DNA from: Mycolicibacterium aubagnense | Lineage (GTDB): Bacteria > Actinomycetota > Actinomycetes > Mycobacteriales > Mycobacteriaceae | Length of the DNA: 64,000 nt | Assembly: GCF_010730955.1 (NCBI RefSeq) | Contig: NZ_AP022577.1 | Location: 3,286,001 to 3,350,000, forward strand | Reading direction: 5' to 3' | In this document: one piece after another, positions 9,828 to 19,306 of the stretch | Numbering within the stretch: the stretch's first letter is position 1 | Layout: every line of letters begins with the position of its first letter | Notes under the pieces: generated by a model | The model's database searches: none | The model's input: only the letters and a program-made list of their open reading frames with translations | What the model was told of the DNA's origin: nothing | Program-made: the position numbers and the translations under genes

Positions 9828-10844
9828 TCAGTGCGCCGCGTTGCGAGCCAGGTCGATGGCGAACGACTTCACGAAGGTGCCCGCACCGGGCTCCCCGCGG
9901 CCGCACGACCCGTCGGACTCGCCGACTCGCTTGACCCAGAGGTACGCGTCGGCGTGCGCGCCGGCAGTGTCAGTGGTAGGCGCGACACCCAGTGCGCGGC
10001 CATCAGGGTTGCACCAGTACATCGGGTCGCCCTCGGCCGGTCCGGCACCGTTGCGCGAGGTGTCGATGACGTAATGCGCGCCGTTGGTGAGGCCGGAGAT
10101 CGCCTCGCCGTAGCCGATTTCCTCACCGGTGGTGAAGTAATTCGTCGTGTTGAGGCTGAAGCCCCGCGCCTTCGCGACACCGACGTCGTTCAGACGCGAC
10201 GCCATGGTCTCGGCACTGACCCAGCGCGAGTGCCCGGCGTCGATGTAGACCGCCGCGGCCGGGTCGCGGGTCAGCGTGTCCACGGCGTAGCGGATCAGGT
10301 CGAAGCGCTCCTGGCGCTGACCGCCGGAAAGGCAGTCGGCCATGGCGAGGGCGTCGGGCTCGACGATGATCGCCGCCGGCGAGCCACCCAGGCCCGCCGC
10401 GACGCTGTCGATCCACGCCCGGTAGCTGTCGGCCGACCCGAATCCGCCCGCGGCGTAGCTGCCGCAGTCGCGGTGCGGGATGCCATACAGGACCAGCACG
10501 GGAGTGGCGCCCGCGGCGTTCGCGGCGCCGGTCAACCCGGCGACCGTGCCGCCGACCGTGGAGGCGGGGAACGCCTGGTCCAGCCAGTAGGCCTGCGGCG
10601 TGTTGGCGATCGCGGTGAGCTCGGGGCTGGGCGGGTCGGACTGGGCGGCGGCAGCCTTGGCCTTCGAGATCGGATCGGCGTAGAAGGGCCGGCCGGCCAG
10701 CGGGTTGCTGTCGTCGACCAGGCGGATCGCCGGCGCGTCTTCGCGCGGCGCGCGGTCGGTGGACAGGCCCAGACTCGCGACGGCGGCAACAGCCAGAAAC
10801 GGAGCAGTCCAGCGGGCAACAACGCCAACAGCTGAGGAGATCAC
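9828..10844 (-). CDS. celA1: Glycoside hydrolase family 6 protein, CelA1-like
   Basis: Endo-beta-1,4-glucanase family GH6, secreted. After a hydrophobic N-terminus (VVARWTAPFLAVAAVASLGL) come NPLAGRPFYADP, QAYWLDQAFP, LVLYGIPHRDCGSYAAGG, IIVEPDALAMADC (catalytic-acid Asp region), AAVYIDAGHSRW and GFSLNTTNYFTT. These run in the GH6 order and closely follow remembered Rv0062. The frame is open back to 10997, but I take GTG 10844 because the residues after it form the signal; the ribosome site is weak (GAG directly before). An inverted CTGAGG/CCTCAG straddles this start. Mycobacteria do not make cellulose, so the natural target is uncertain. Confidence 0.85.
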   Translation of the reverse strand: MISSAVGVVARWTAPFLAVAAVASLGLSTDRAPREDAPAIRLVDDSNPLAGRPFYADPISKAKAAAAQSDPPSPELTAIANTPQAYWLDQAFPASTVGGTVAGLTGAANAAGATPVLVLYGIPHRDCGSYAAGGFGSADSYRAWIDSVAAGLGGSPAAIIVEPDALAMADCLSGGQRQERFDLIRYAVDTLTRDPAAAVYIDAGHSRWVSAETMASRLNDVGVAKARGFSLNTTNYFTTGEEIGYGEAISGLTNGAHYVIDTSRNGAGPAEGDPMYWCNPDGRALGVAPTTDTAGAHADAYLWVKRVGESDGSCGRGEPGAGTFVKSFAIDLARNAAH

Positions 10845-11078
10845 CTCAGGAAAATAGTTCGACTTGGTCAATAAGCGCCAATCGGGAGCCAAAGTTGGTG
10901 TGCGAGTGATCAATGTGACGATTTGCGAACGCGCCTCACCTGTGAACCGACCTGCACCCTGTCCCCGCGAATACCAGGACCATCTCGGCCTTCTCACCGG
11001 CGTCCGACAGTCGCAGTGTGTATGGAGAGCCGCTCGACCGGCGGCTGACTACCACGGCAAACCAGCAGGGGATACAGC

Positions 11079-11804
11079 ATGACACTGCTCGACGAAGTGG
11101 TCTCGGCCTACGGAGGCCGCGATCGCTGGGATCAACTCACTTCCATCACCATCCACCAGAACATCGGCGGCACCCTCTGGACGCGCAAAGGCGTCGACGG
11201 GATCCTCGACGGCGCGACCGTCGAGATCGAACCGAGGCACCAACGCACGTGGCACCGCCCATTGCCCACGGCGGGCTTTCGATCGTCCTACAGTCCCGAA
11301 CTCATCAGGCTCGAGACCGACGACGAAACGGCGGCTGTCATCGAGGAGCTGCGCTCGCCGCGAGAATCGTTCGTCGGCCATACCGCTGAGACACCGTGGA
11401 CCACATTGCAGCTCGCGTACTTCGCAGGCTTTGCGATGTGGACATATCTGTCCGAGCCCTATTCGCTGACGCTGCCGGGCGTGCACACCGAAGAACTCGG
11501 ACCCTGGCGTGAAGACGGACACACCTGGCGCCGGCTAGGCATCCATTTTCCCGACTACATCGCCACCCAGAGCTCCGAGCAGACCGTCTACATCGACGCC
11601 GACGGGCTCATCCAGCGCCGCGATTACACCGCGGAACTGCTCGGAAGTTCCTTGACCGCACACTATTCGACCGGTCACCAGGAGTTCGACGGCATCGTCA
11701 TCGCCACCAAACGCGCCGCCTATCGCCGCGGCTGTGACAACGCGACCGTCAGCGGTTCCGAACCGATCGTGACCATCGATATCGACAACGTCGTCGTGAA
11801 ATAA
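11079..11804 (+). CDS. Conserved hypothetical, possible lipocalin/LolA-like fold
   Basis: 241 aa, no signal peptide or membrane helix. It starts with [29 protein letters not shown], an opening often seen in LolA-like or beta-barrel binding proteins (YGGRDRW then a strand). It continues as alternating beta-like strands to the C-terminal [13 protein letters not shown] do not recognise a named family. It lies 49 bp before a nitrilase and in the same direction, so the two are probably co-transcribed and it may bind the nitrile or acid (inference). Confidence 0.7.
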   Translation: MTLLDEVVSAYGGRDRWDQLTSITIHQNIGGTLWTRKGVDGILDGATVEIEPRHQRTWHRPLPTAGFRSSYSPELIRLETDDETAAVIEELRSPRESFVGHTAETPWTTLQLAYFAGFAMWTYLSEPYSLTLPGVHTEELGPWREDGHTWRRLGIHFPDYIATQSSEQTVYIDADGLIQRRDYTAELLGSSLTAHYSTGHQEFDGIVIATKRAAYRRGCDNATVSGSEPIVTIDIDNVVVK

Positions 11805-11853
11805 CGAGGCAGACCATCTTTTTCAACACCACATCTTTGAAAGGAGCAGCACT

Positions 11854-12810
11854 GTGACTTCCGTTAAAGCAGCGGCCGTACAAATCAGCCCCGTGCTCTA
11901 CAGCCGCGAGCGCACCGTCGAGCGCATTGTCGCGAAGATCGACGAATTGGCCACTCTTGGCGTCCAATTCGCCGTCTTCCCGGAAACCGTGATCCCCTAC
12001 TACCCCTACTTCTCCTTCGTGCAACGGCCGTTCGAAATGAGCGCCGAACAATTGCGGCTGATGGAGGAAGCCGTCACGGTACCGTCACCGGCCACGGACG
12101 CCATCGGCGACGCCGCGCGACGCGCCGGCATGGTGGTGTCCATCGGAGTCAACGAGCGCGACGGCGGCTCGATCTACAACACGCAGTTGCTTTTCGACGC
12201 CGACGGAGAACTGATCCAGCGCCGCCGCAAGATCACACCGACCTACCACGAACGCATCGTGTGGGGCCAGGGCGACGGCAGCGGCCTTCGAGCCACCGAC
12301 AGCGCCGTCGGGCGAATCGGCCAGCTGGCGTGTTGGGAGCACTACAACCCGCTCTACCGATACGCACTGATCGCCGACCACGAGCAGATCCACGCGGCCA
12401 TGTTCCCGGGCTCGATCTTCGGTGAGCAGTTCGCGCAGCAGACTGAGATCCAAGTCCGCAACCACGCGCTGGAATCGGGTGCGTTCGTCGTGGTTTCCAC
12501 GGCATGGCTGAACCCCGAACAGCAGCAACAGATCATGGCGGACACCGGCACTCCGGTCGGACCGATCTCAGGCGGCTGCTTCACCGCAATCATCAACCCC
12601 CAGGGCGAGATCATCGGTGAACCGCTGCGTTCCGGTGAGGGCCACGTGATCGCCGACCTCGATTTTGCGCAGATCGACCGACGCAAAGCATTCATGGACG
12701 CCAGCGGACACTACAGCCGGCCTGAACTCCTCAGCTTGAACGTTGATCACACGCCCCGGCCACACCTCCACCGGACCGACGTCGCGGAGGTCGATCGTGT
12801 CGACGATTGA
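11854..12810 (+). CDS. Nitrilase
   Basis: Hydrolyses a nitrile to the carboxylic acid and ammonia. 318 aa, GTG start with AAGGAG at 11841-11846. The Glu-Lys-Cys triad is explicit: FPETV (Glu44), [10 protein letters not shown] (Lys126) and [10 protein letters not shown] (Cys160). The CWEHYNPL block marks true nitrilases rather than amidases or carbamoylases of the same superfamily. Its 3' end overlaps the start of the DUF302 gene by 14 bp, so the three genes from 11079 to 13309 look like one operon. Substrate class (aromatic or aliphatic) cannot be read from the sequence. Confidence 0.92.
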   Translation: MTSVKAAAVQISPVLYSRERTVERIVAKIDELATLGVQFAVFPETVIPYYPYFSFVQRPFEMSAEQLRLMEEAVTVPSPATDAIGDAARRAGMVVSIGVNERDGGSIYNTQLLFDADGELIQRRRKITPTYHERIVWGQGDGSGLRATDSAVGRIGQLACWEHYNPLYRYALIADHEQIHAAMFPGSIFGEQFAQQTEIQVRNHALESGAFVVVSTAWLNPEQQQQIMADTGTPVGPISGGCFTAIINPQGEIIGEPLRSGEGHVIADLDFAQIDRRKAFMDASGHYSRPELLSLNVDHTPRPHLHRTDVAEVDRVDD

Positions 12811-13309
12811 CGCCCAGGAGATTCCGTTCAGCGGGGTGCGGGTGCGGTTCGGCAGCGACAAGACGTTCGACGAACTGAGTGATTCCCTGTTTTCCGATAT
12901 CGGCGCAGAGCCCGCACATATAACGGATCTACCTGCGTTGGCAGATCGTGACTGGGCCGCGTTCGCCGCAGACGTCCAGCGCCAAGCCGGGCCGAGCGAT
13001 TTCATGTTGATGCACCTGATCGACCACACCGTGTGGCTCAGCACCGCGGGAGTAGAGCGCAAGGCCCTGCGCGTCATCCTGGGCAATCCGCTCATCGCGA
13101 TCACCATGATTCGTCACGACCTCACAGCGGGGCTGTTCGCTCCCGTTGAGATCCTGCTCATGGAAGAGGACGATGACCGCAGCAGCCTGACCTACGTCAA
13201 GCCATCGTCGCTCATGGTGATCGAGGACAACGAGGCGCTACGTGCCGCAGCACTGATCCTCGATGACAAACTTGCTGCGCTGGCCACCAAAGTCGTATCG
13301 ACCGAATAG
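12797..13309 (+). CDS. DUF302-family protein
   Basis: 170 aa from GTG 12797, chosen because GGAGG lies six bases upstream; the start sits inside the 3' end of the nitrilase gene. The second half holds a DUF302-like pattern: [30 protein letters not shown] followed by [14 protein letters not shown]302 is a small alpha/beta domain seen with metal or lipid-linked proteins; its function is unresolved. Overlap with the nitrilase implies linked expression and perhaps a joint role in the nitrile pathway. Confidence 0.8.
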   Translation: MSTIDAQEIPFSGVRVRFGSDKTFDELSDSLFSDIGAEPAHITDLPALADRDWAAFAADVQRQAGPSDFMLMHLIDHTVWLSTAGVERKALRVILGNPLIAITMIRHDLTAGLFAPVEILLMEEDDDRSSLTYVKPSSLMVIEDNEALRAAALILDDKLAALATKVVSTE

Positions 13310-13351
13310 GGCCCCACACCACCTACGGTCGGGCACTTTTCCGGACGATTT

Positions 13352-15307
13352 CTAGATCTCCGGGATGCGCTCCGGATGCAGCATCTCGGCGTACCGCAGC
13401 TGCTCGGGGATCCCGAACCCGTCGACCAGCACCTCGGCGTACGGCCGGAGCTTGCGGCAGCGGTCATTGATCCCGGCGGTGACGGCCTTGGCCCGGTCCA
13501 TGGACAGGAAGCGGTGCTCGATGTACCACGCCTTGTCCTCTTCGATCGCCGACAGCGCATACAGATCGCACATGAGGCCGAAGATCTCGCGGGCCTCCGG
13601 ATCGGCGCACGCGTCGATCCCGGCGGCAAAGGACTCGAACACGATGCGGTCGATGTGCGCCGACGCCGCGTGCAGCACATGGTCCTGCACGGAGTTGAAC
13701 GCCTCGAACGGGCTCATCTCCTTGGAGTTGGCCTGCAAGCGGCGGGCCACCGTCGACAGCAGGTAGTCGGCCCGGTCCTCGAACATCTTGGCCTGAGTGC
13801 CGCGGTTGAAGAGGCTGCCCGCTTCCTCGTTGTCCTGCCGGGTGTCAAGCAGGTTCTGCAGGATGGTCTCGGTGCCGGTGCTCCGGCGAACGCGCTCTCG
13901 AGCCGTGCTGGTCGCGAACCGCACCCACTCGAACGGGCTCATGCCCTTGATGTCGTCGGCGTACTCGGTGAGCAGGTGCTTGGCCACCAACTGCGTCAGG
14001 ACGTGGTTGTCACCTTCGAAGGTGGTGAACACATCGGTGTCGGCCTTCAGCGAAATCAGCCGGTTCTCCGCCAGATACCCGGCACCACCGCAGGCTTCGC
14101 GACACTCCTGGATGGCCTTGGTGGCATGCCACGTCGCGGCGGCTTTCAGGCCCGCGGCCCGCGCCTCCAGTTCACGCTGCACCTCACCGTCGGGTTCGGC
14201 GATTGCAGTCAGATCGTGCAGGTCCGAGACCAGCTCGTTCTGGGCGAACTGCAGCGCATAGGACTTCGCGATCAACGGCAGCAGCCGACGCTGATGCACC
14301 AGGTAGTCCATGATGAGGACTTCTTCGTCGGTCTGTGTCGTACCCCCCGGTCGCTTCGCTCCTGCCCCTGACGGCGCCTCGAACTGCCTGCGCTGCAGCG
14401 CGTACCGGGTCGCGATGTCCAATGCGACGCGGGCGGCCGCCGCGGCGCTCCCGCCGACCGTCACCCGGCCGCGGATCAGCGTGCCCAGCATGGTGAAGAA
14501 CCGCCGGTTGGGGCTCTCGATCGGGGACGAGTACGTTCCGTCCTCGGCGACGTCGCCGTACCGGTTGAGCAGGCTCTCCCGCGGAATCCGCACCTGGTCG
14601 AACTGGATGCGGCCGTTGTCCACGCCGGGCAGTCCACCCTTGTAGTGGCAGTCCGACGTCCGGATGCCTGGTAGGTCATTGCCGTATTCGTCACGCAGCG
14701 GCACCACGAAGCAGTGCACGCCGTGGTTCTCCCCTTTGGTGATCAGTTGTGCGAAAACCGCTGCCACCTGCGCTGATTCAGCCGCGCCGCCGATGTAGTC
14801 CTTACGTGCGGTGGGTGTTGGTGAATCGATGACGAATTCGCCGGTGGCCTGGTCGTAGGTGGCGGTCGTCTCCAGGGACTGCACGTCGCTGCCGTGCCCG
14901 GTTTCCGTCATCGCGAAGCAACCGACCAGATCCAGGTCGATCGCCTTGCGCACATACGCCTTGTGGTGTCGCTCGGTACCAAGATTATCGATCGCACCGC
15001 CGAACAGGCCCCACTGCACACCGGCCTTGACCATCAACGAAAGGTCGCTCATGGCCAGCATCTCGATGCGGGCGATCGTGGCGCCCGCATCTCCGTTACC
15101 GCCGTGGCCCTTCGCGAAGGCGTCCTCGGCGGCACCCCGCGAAGCCATGTACTTCATCTGTTCGGTGACCTTGGCCCGGGCGATCGCGGTGCTCGGGGTG
15201 TAGTGCGGCTTGAACAGTTCGGCGGAAAGCTCTTCGCGGATGCGGTCTTTCACCTCGCGCCACCGTCCGTCGAGGACGTAGCGGAGATGTTCGGCGGTCG
15301 ACGTCAC
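13352..15307 (-). CDS. Acyl-CoA oxidase/dehydrogenase with ACOX C-terminal domain
   Basis: 651 aa, far longer than a plain FadE. The N-terminal two thirds are an acyl-CoA dehydrogenase core (FAMTETGHGSDVQSLET near 131-146), and the last 200 residues are the extra helical ACOX domain. The motif TTFEGDNHVL carries Glu431, the position of the catalytic base in acyl-CoA oxidases. The frame is open to 15754, but that part overlaps the P450 gene. GTG 15307 is chosen because GGAGGGG precedes it by six bases. It is the last gene of the 19.2-13.3 kb operon and may shorten fatty acids released or modified by the upstream alpha-dioxygenase and P450 (inference). Confidence 0.88.
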   Translation of the reverse strand: MTSTAEHLRYVLDGRWREVKDRIREELSAELFKPHYTPSTAIARAKVTEQMKYMASRGAAEDAFAKGHGGNGDAGATIARIEMLAMSDLSLMVKAGVQWGLFGGAIDNLGTERHHKAYVRKAIDLDLVGCFAMTETGHGSDVQSLETTATYDQATGEFVIDSPTPTARKDYIGGAAESAQVAAVFAQLITKGENHGVHCFVVPLRDEYGNDLPGIRTSDCHYKGGLPGVDNGRIQFDQVRIPRESLLNRYGDVAEDGTYSSPIESPNRRFFTMLGTLIRGRVTVGGSAAAAARVALDIATRYALQRRQFEAPSGAGAKRPGGTTQTDEEVLIMDYLVHQRRLLPLIAKSYALQFAQNELVSDLHDLTAIAEPDGEVQRELEARAAGLKAAATWHATKAIQECREACGGAGYLAENRLISLKADTDVFTTFEGDNHVLTQLVAKHLLTEYADDIKGMSPFEWVRFATSTARERVRRSTGTETILQNLLDTRQDNEEAGSLFNRGTQAKMFEDRADYLLSTVARRLQANSKEMSPFEAFNSVQDHVLHAASAHIDRIVFESFAAGIDACADPEAREIFGLMCDLYALSAIEEDKAWYIEHRFLSMDRAKAVTAGINDRCRKLRPYAEVLVDGFGIPEQLRYAEMLHPERIPEI

Positions 15308-15354
15308 AAGAATCCCCTCCATCGCACGGTCGCGTTGACGACCGAGTGGTCCAT

Positions 15355-16665
15355 CTAGCGTTCGATGCTGATGCCGTACAAATCGATACTGTGCGGCAGT
15401 GACTTCTGCGGATTCAGCGTAGCTCCGCGCAGCACCGGAGTGGATCCGGTCAACACGTGCGCCAGGAAGGCCTGCCCCAGGAACACCGACAACCCGGCCC
15501 CCGGACAACCCTGCGGGCCGTGGCTGAAAAAGTTGTACGACCAGTCGCTTCCGGCATCCCCGCTGACCCATTCTCCTGGTGAGAAGCGGTCGGCGTACTG
15601 GATCCGGTCCCGGTTTCGGTGGTTGAACACGTTGTAGATGAGGACCTGTTTGCCTTCGGGCAGCACTGCACCACTGGGGAATTCGATGTCCCGTGTTGCG
15701 ACGCGGCCGAACAATCCCGTCGTCGGCCACAGCCGCATGGTGTCGAGCAGGCACCCGCCGAGGTACTTCAGCGAGGCGATGCCCTGCCCCGAATTGATGT
15801 CGGCGGAGGCCATCTCCGCCCGGACCTCGTTCAGGTTCTCCGAGTGCGTGGACAGCACCGCGAGCGTCCGGAATGCGTTGGCCGCCAGGGTGTCCCCCAT
15901 CGCGAACAGCCAGTGGATGACCTGGCTCGCCGGGGACGCATCCGCAGGCGGCGGGGTGTCGGCGATCAGCGCGGCCAGGCTCCCCGGCTCCGGGTTCTGC
16001 AGGTAGGACTCGATGTGCGCCAAGAACTCCGGATATCCCGGCGCGGGCTCGCCGGGCATTCCATTGCCGGCGGACATCAGTTCGCTGAGCTGTGAGGTGA
16101 GCCGGGTATCGTCGGCGGCTTTGTCACCGAAGACCACACACCGCGTCAGCCGCTGGAATGCGGCGTTCCAGTCCGACCACCGCAGGGCCCCGGCACCCAG
16201 ACTCTCCACCGTCCGTGCAACCTTCTCGACGAACGCCTGCGCCAGCCGGTGTACCGGGTGTCCGGTGTCCAGCACTGCTTCGGCGAACCGGCGGCGATCC
16301 TCCCACGGCTGACCGCGGGAGATGGTCAGTGCGTCCGGCTGGAACGCTGCCATGCCATCCCGCTTGGGCTTCGGGTCGGAGGCGAACGGGTCCGGCGATC
16401 CACTCAACACGAACTCCAGGTCGTCGGGGTGATGCACCAGCAATGCCTCGTCGGCGACGACCCGGACATAGAACGGACTGGGGCCGTAACTGCGGACCAT
16501 GCCTTCGACAAGCTGGTACCCCAAGTAGTCCGAACTCAAACCGGATGCGATGCGCGTGGGAAGTTCTCTCTTGTTGAACAGTCCCAGAAGGACATTCGGC
16601 ACCCCGATCTGAGCGGTGAACCGAACACCTTCGATGATGGACGCGTGCGGGAAATCCTCGGCCAT
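15355..16665 (-). CDS. Cytochrome P450
   Basis: 436-aa heme-thiolate protein without membrane anchor. Heme loop FFSHGPQGCPGAG puts the axial Cys at 387. The K-helix reads LLDTMRLWP, that is DxxR rather than the usual ExxR. The I-helix reads FAMGDTLAANAF, a variant of AGxDT. The start is 6 bp after the alpha-dioxygenase stop, so the two enzymes are strictly co-translated. By analogy with fungal dioxygenase-P450 fusions, it may rearrange a fatty acid hydroperoxide instead of acting as a monooxygenase (inference). No ferredoxin gene is nearby, which fits a redox-partner-free isomerase but does not prove it. Confidence 0.88.
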   Translation of the reverse strand: MAEDFPHASIIEGVRFTAQIGVPNVLLGLFNKRELPTRIASGLSSDYLGYQLVEGMVRSYGPSPFYVRVVADEALLVHHPDDLEFVLSGSPDPFASDPKPKRDGMAAFQPDALTISRGQPWEDRRRFAEAVLDTGHPVHRLAQAFVEKVARTVESLGAGALRWSDWNAAFQRLTRCVVFGDKAADDTRLTSQLSELMSAGNGMPGEPAPGYPEFLAHIESYLQNPEPGSLAALIADTPPPADASPASQVIHWLFAMGDTLAANAFRTLAVLSTHSENLNEVRAEMASADINSGQGIASLKYLGGCLLDTMRLWPTTGLFGRVATRDIEFPSGAVLPEGKQVLIYNVFNHRNRDRIQYADRFSPGEWVSGDAGSDWSYNFFSHGPQGCPGAGLSVFLGQAFLAHVLTGSTPVLRGATLNPQKSLPHSIDLYGISIER

Positions 16666-16671
16666 TGTTCA

Positions 16672-18480
16672 TCAGCCCCAGGGCAGGTAGGCGCGGACGG
16701 AGTCGGCCAGTTGCACCACCGGGTTCTTCTTCCCCGGCACCGGCGCACCCAACTTCGGCCATGGCGCGAACACCCGCTCGACGTCGCCGATCACCGGCTC
16801 CAGTTCCGGGTAGTGCCGCAGCATGACGTCCTTCATGGTGTTGTTGTTCACCCAGTCGAATCCGACCTGTGTGTACACCTCCGGCTTGAAGTCGTTGGTG
16901 AAGAAGCGGTCGCTCTTGAGCCGGCGTGAGGCCATCAGGATGAAGATACGGAAAGCGGTGTCCGAGAAGCCGAATCCCTTCGGCGGCTGCTCGGCCTGCA
17001 TACCGATCTGGAGGTCGACGGCGTCGACGTCGCCGTTGTAGACCTCGTTGATCTCCCGGGCCCACTGCTTGTTCGGGGTGATGTCGTCGATGGTCTTGCG
17101 GCGCGGCATCCGGAGCGCTTCCCGGAAGTCGTTGTAGCGCGGTACACCTCGTTCCCGGTCGCGCACGATGTCGAGGGTGGCGAGGTCGGTGACCTGGCCG
17201 TCGACGCGGGTGAGGTTGCGCAGCGCGTTCGGGTAGTTATGCAGGCACACCGCGCCGGCACTGGCCAGACCGAACGAGTACCACATATCGCCCATCTGGA
17301 TCTTGTCCATGAAGCCCCGGGTATAGCTGCCCTGCAGCTGGGTGAAGTCCGCCTTGACCAGGTGCTCACCGGACTCCAGCGAGAAGAAGTTCCAGTCGTC
17401 GGGGATCAGCGGGTGCATCCGGTAAACCGAGACGAACTCCTCGGTCAGCGAGAACGGTGCGCCATGGTGGTCGGTCGATGATCCGACGACGCCCGAGAGG
17501 GCCTCGCTGTCTCCGATCCGGCCGATCTTGTCGCGGAACGTTTCACCAAGCGCGCCATACCAGTTCGCGTTCATGCCGATCTGCAGCGCCGGGTGACGCA
17601 GCACGCAGGGCGTCCACTCGACGGTATGGATCTTGGCGATCAGCGCCGACACCACAAGCACGCCCAGTTCGAAGAGGCGCTGGTCGTCGAAGCTCGGGTA
17701 GGCCTTCTTCAGTGCCTCGCAGACGGCGTTGTGCTCGCGCGCGAACATGGTGTGCAGCAGGCCGGTGCCGACCCAATAGTTCTCTTTCATCCCGGTGAGG
17801 TCGATGCCCGGGATGTCGCTCTCGGGCAGTCGGCCGCTCGCATCGACCTTGACCTTGCCGTCGACGAAGGTGCGGATCTCGGCCTGGCGTTCCTTGCCGC
17901 TGCCGTACACCTGGGAGCCGTCCCACCAATGGGTCTCCGCGTTGGCGAAAACCGGTGCGGGACAGCCATCGGCGATCTCGCCGCGCAACGGGATGGTGCA
18001 GCGGATCTTCATCGGATTCTCGGGGAACTGGTCGTCGGCGCTCAGCGGGATATCGATGGTTTTGTCCGGGACGCCGTCGCCGTGGAAGAACCAGTTGTGG
18101 TTCTCGAACTGCAGCCACGCGGCGGCGAGCGCGTTGATGATGCCGGCGGGCTTGAAGTCGTCGCGGGCCATCAGCTTGCGACTGATCACGCGTGGGTCCG
18201 GTTTGAGAAGGCGCTTGACGTCGGTGACGGTCATGGACAGTGGCACGTTGCGCCCGAAGCCGGTGCCCTTGGCGCCCATGTGCGGATCTTCCAGATCGTT
18301 CCAAGTGCCGTCGGGCTGGCGAGCGCGGCGCACCTCATCGGTGGGTTGGCCCAGATCGTTGGACGGCCGCATGCCGTACGCCTCGTACAGGTTGTGCTCG
18401 CGCAGCTCGTCGCGGGTCTTCGACAGCGCGTTCAGTTGCAGCAGGAGCGAGGGGTATTCGTGCCACTGGGACGGAATCAT
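16672..18480 (-). CDS. Fatty acid alpha-dioxygenase (plant alpha-DOX / COX-like heme peroxidase)
   Basis: 602 aa. Alpha-DOX adds O2 to C2 of fatty acids, giving 2-hydroperoxides that can lose CO2 to aldehydes. Evidence: LQFENHNWFFHG with distal-His candidate 128, HWWDGSQVYGS, EHNAVC, IAKIHTVEWT, and EEFVSVYRMHPLIP, where Tyr353 sits three before proximal His356 as in cyclooxygenases. Later blocks RDRERGVPRYNDFR and ASRRLKSDRFFTNDF match plant alpha-DOX as remembered. The length suits that family. No signal peptide. The ribosome site before ATG 18480 is weak. It lies 57 bp after the 219-aa unknown gene and directly before the P450. Confidence 0.9.
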   Translation of the reverse strand: MIPSQWHEYPSLLLQLNALSKTRDELREHNLYEAYGMRPSNDLGQPTDEVRRARQPDGTWNDLEDPHMGAKGTGFGRNVPLSMTVTDVKRLLKPDPRVISRKLMARDDFKPAGIINALAAAWLQFENHNWFFHGDGVPDKTIDIPLSADDQFPENPMKIRCTIPLRGEIADGCPAPVFANAETHWWDGSQVYGSGKERQAEIRTFVDGKVKVDASGRLPESDIPGIDLTGMKENYWVGTGLLHTMFAREHNAVCEALKKAYPSFDDQRLFELGVLVVSALIAKIHTVEWTPCVLRHPALQIGMNANWYGALGETFRDKIGRIGDSEALSGVVGSSTDHHGAPFSLTEEFVSVYRMHPLIPDDWNFFSLESGEHLVKADFTQLQGSYTRGFMDKIQMGDMWYSFGLASAGAVCLHNYPNALRNLTRVDGQVTDLATLDIVRDRERGVPRYNDFREALRMPRRKTIDDITPNKQWAREINEVYNGDVDAVDLQIGMQAEQPPKGFGFSDTAFRIFILMASRRLKSDRFFTNDFKPEVYTQVGFDWVNNNTMKDVMLRHYPELEPVIGDVERVFAPWPKLGAPVPGKKNPVVQLADSVRAYLPWG

Positions 18481-18537
18481 TGTGTCGCCGTTTCTTTTTC
18501 GAGGTTGTCAGGTGGTCATCGAGTGATCTGAGGTCCG

Positions 18538-19188
18538 TCAGCGAGGCGTGCGCAGCGCGAAATATCCAATCTTGCTGTACCGGTCAGAGCCGGTGTTGAA
18601 CAGAATCTTGCCGAGGTAGACACCGGGTACCAGCTCCACCAACTCGTCGCGGATGCTGCGGATCACCAGCCGCGGATTGGATTCCACGTTGGCGTAATCG
18701 ATGACCATCACCTGGCGGTCGGCATCGTCCTTGCCGGCTTCGACGTACGTGGCGAAATCGAAGGCGAGTTTGCCGGATTCAGCGTCACGCATGGAGTACA
18801 GCGGCCACAACAATTTGCCGACGAGGCCGGTGCTCCGGGTCAGCCGGTTGTCGCCAGTGCCAGTGTCGGCGTCGAAACGTTTGCCCTGCCACGGCATCCA
18901 CAACGCCGTGACCGCTCGGGTCACCGTGTCGAGGGCGGGATTGGTCGTCGTCATGACCAAGATGCCCTCAGTCGGGCCGTCGAGGTCGACCGGTGGGGTA
19001 CCCAGCCGAAACAGTTCGTTGAGCTGCGCCTCGGCCGAATCGGCGTCGTTGTCGGCGAGCGTGGACAGCTCGACGATCCAGCTCCACGCCGAGCGGGCCG
19101 CCCCTGATTGCCCCTCCGATACCGATTTTCGCAACCACTCCAACCTGTCGCCCGCGGCAGAATCCGCGGTGGTTCCCTGTTCGCTCAT
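18538..19188 (-). CDS. Unknown protein heading the alpha-dioxygenase operon
   Basis: 216 aa from ATG 19188 (GGGG nine bases upstream; ATG 19197 is an alternative). The N-terminal third is acidic and helical. The rest looks like a small beta-rich binding domain: GPTEGILVMTTTNP, WMPWQGKRFD, then MVIDYANVESNPRLVIRSIRDELVELVPGVYLGKILF. The WxGK.F and YLGK wording faintly recalls GXWXG/DUF4334-type lipid-binding proteins, but I would not assign it. Being first in an alpha-dioxygenase/P450/acyl-CoA oxidase operon suggests a fatty-acid or oxylipin carrier (inference). Confidence 0.75.
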   Translation of the reverse strand: MSEQGTTADSAAGDRLEWLRKSVSEGQSGAARSAWSWIVELSTLADNDADSAEAQLNELFRLGTPPVDLDGPTEGILVMTTTNPALDTVTRAVTALWMPWQGKRFDADTGTGDNRLTRSTGLVGKLLWPLYSMRDAESGKLAFDFATYVEAGKDDADRQVMVIDYANVESNPRLVIRSIRDELVELVPGVYLGKILFNTGSDRYSKIGYFALRTPR

Positions 19189-19306
19189 CGGCACCATCCC
19201 CGTTGAATTTCGAGCACCCGCGGAGCATGATAGTGATCTGCGCCACTCTTTGTGGGCAATTCAAGACGATCGTCCAAACTTTGCCACCGAAGGCAGAAGT
19301 GCCTGA

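Noticed and set aside
15308..15754. N-terminal extension of the acyl-CoA oxidase frame.
   Set aside because: It lies inside the P450 coding region and reads as Arg/Pro-rich nonsense; GTG 15307 has a good ribosome site.
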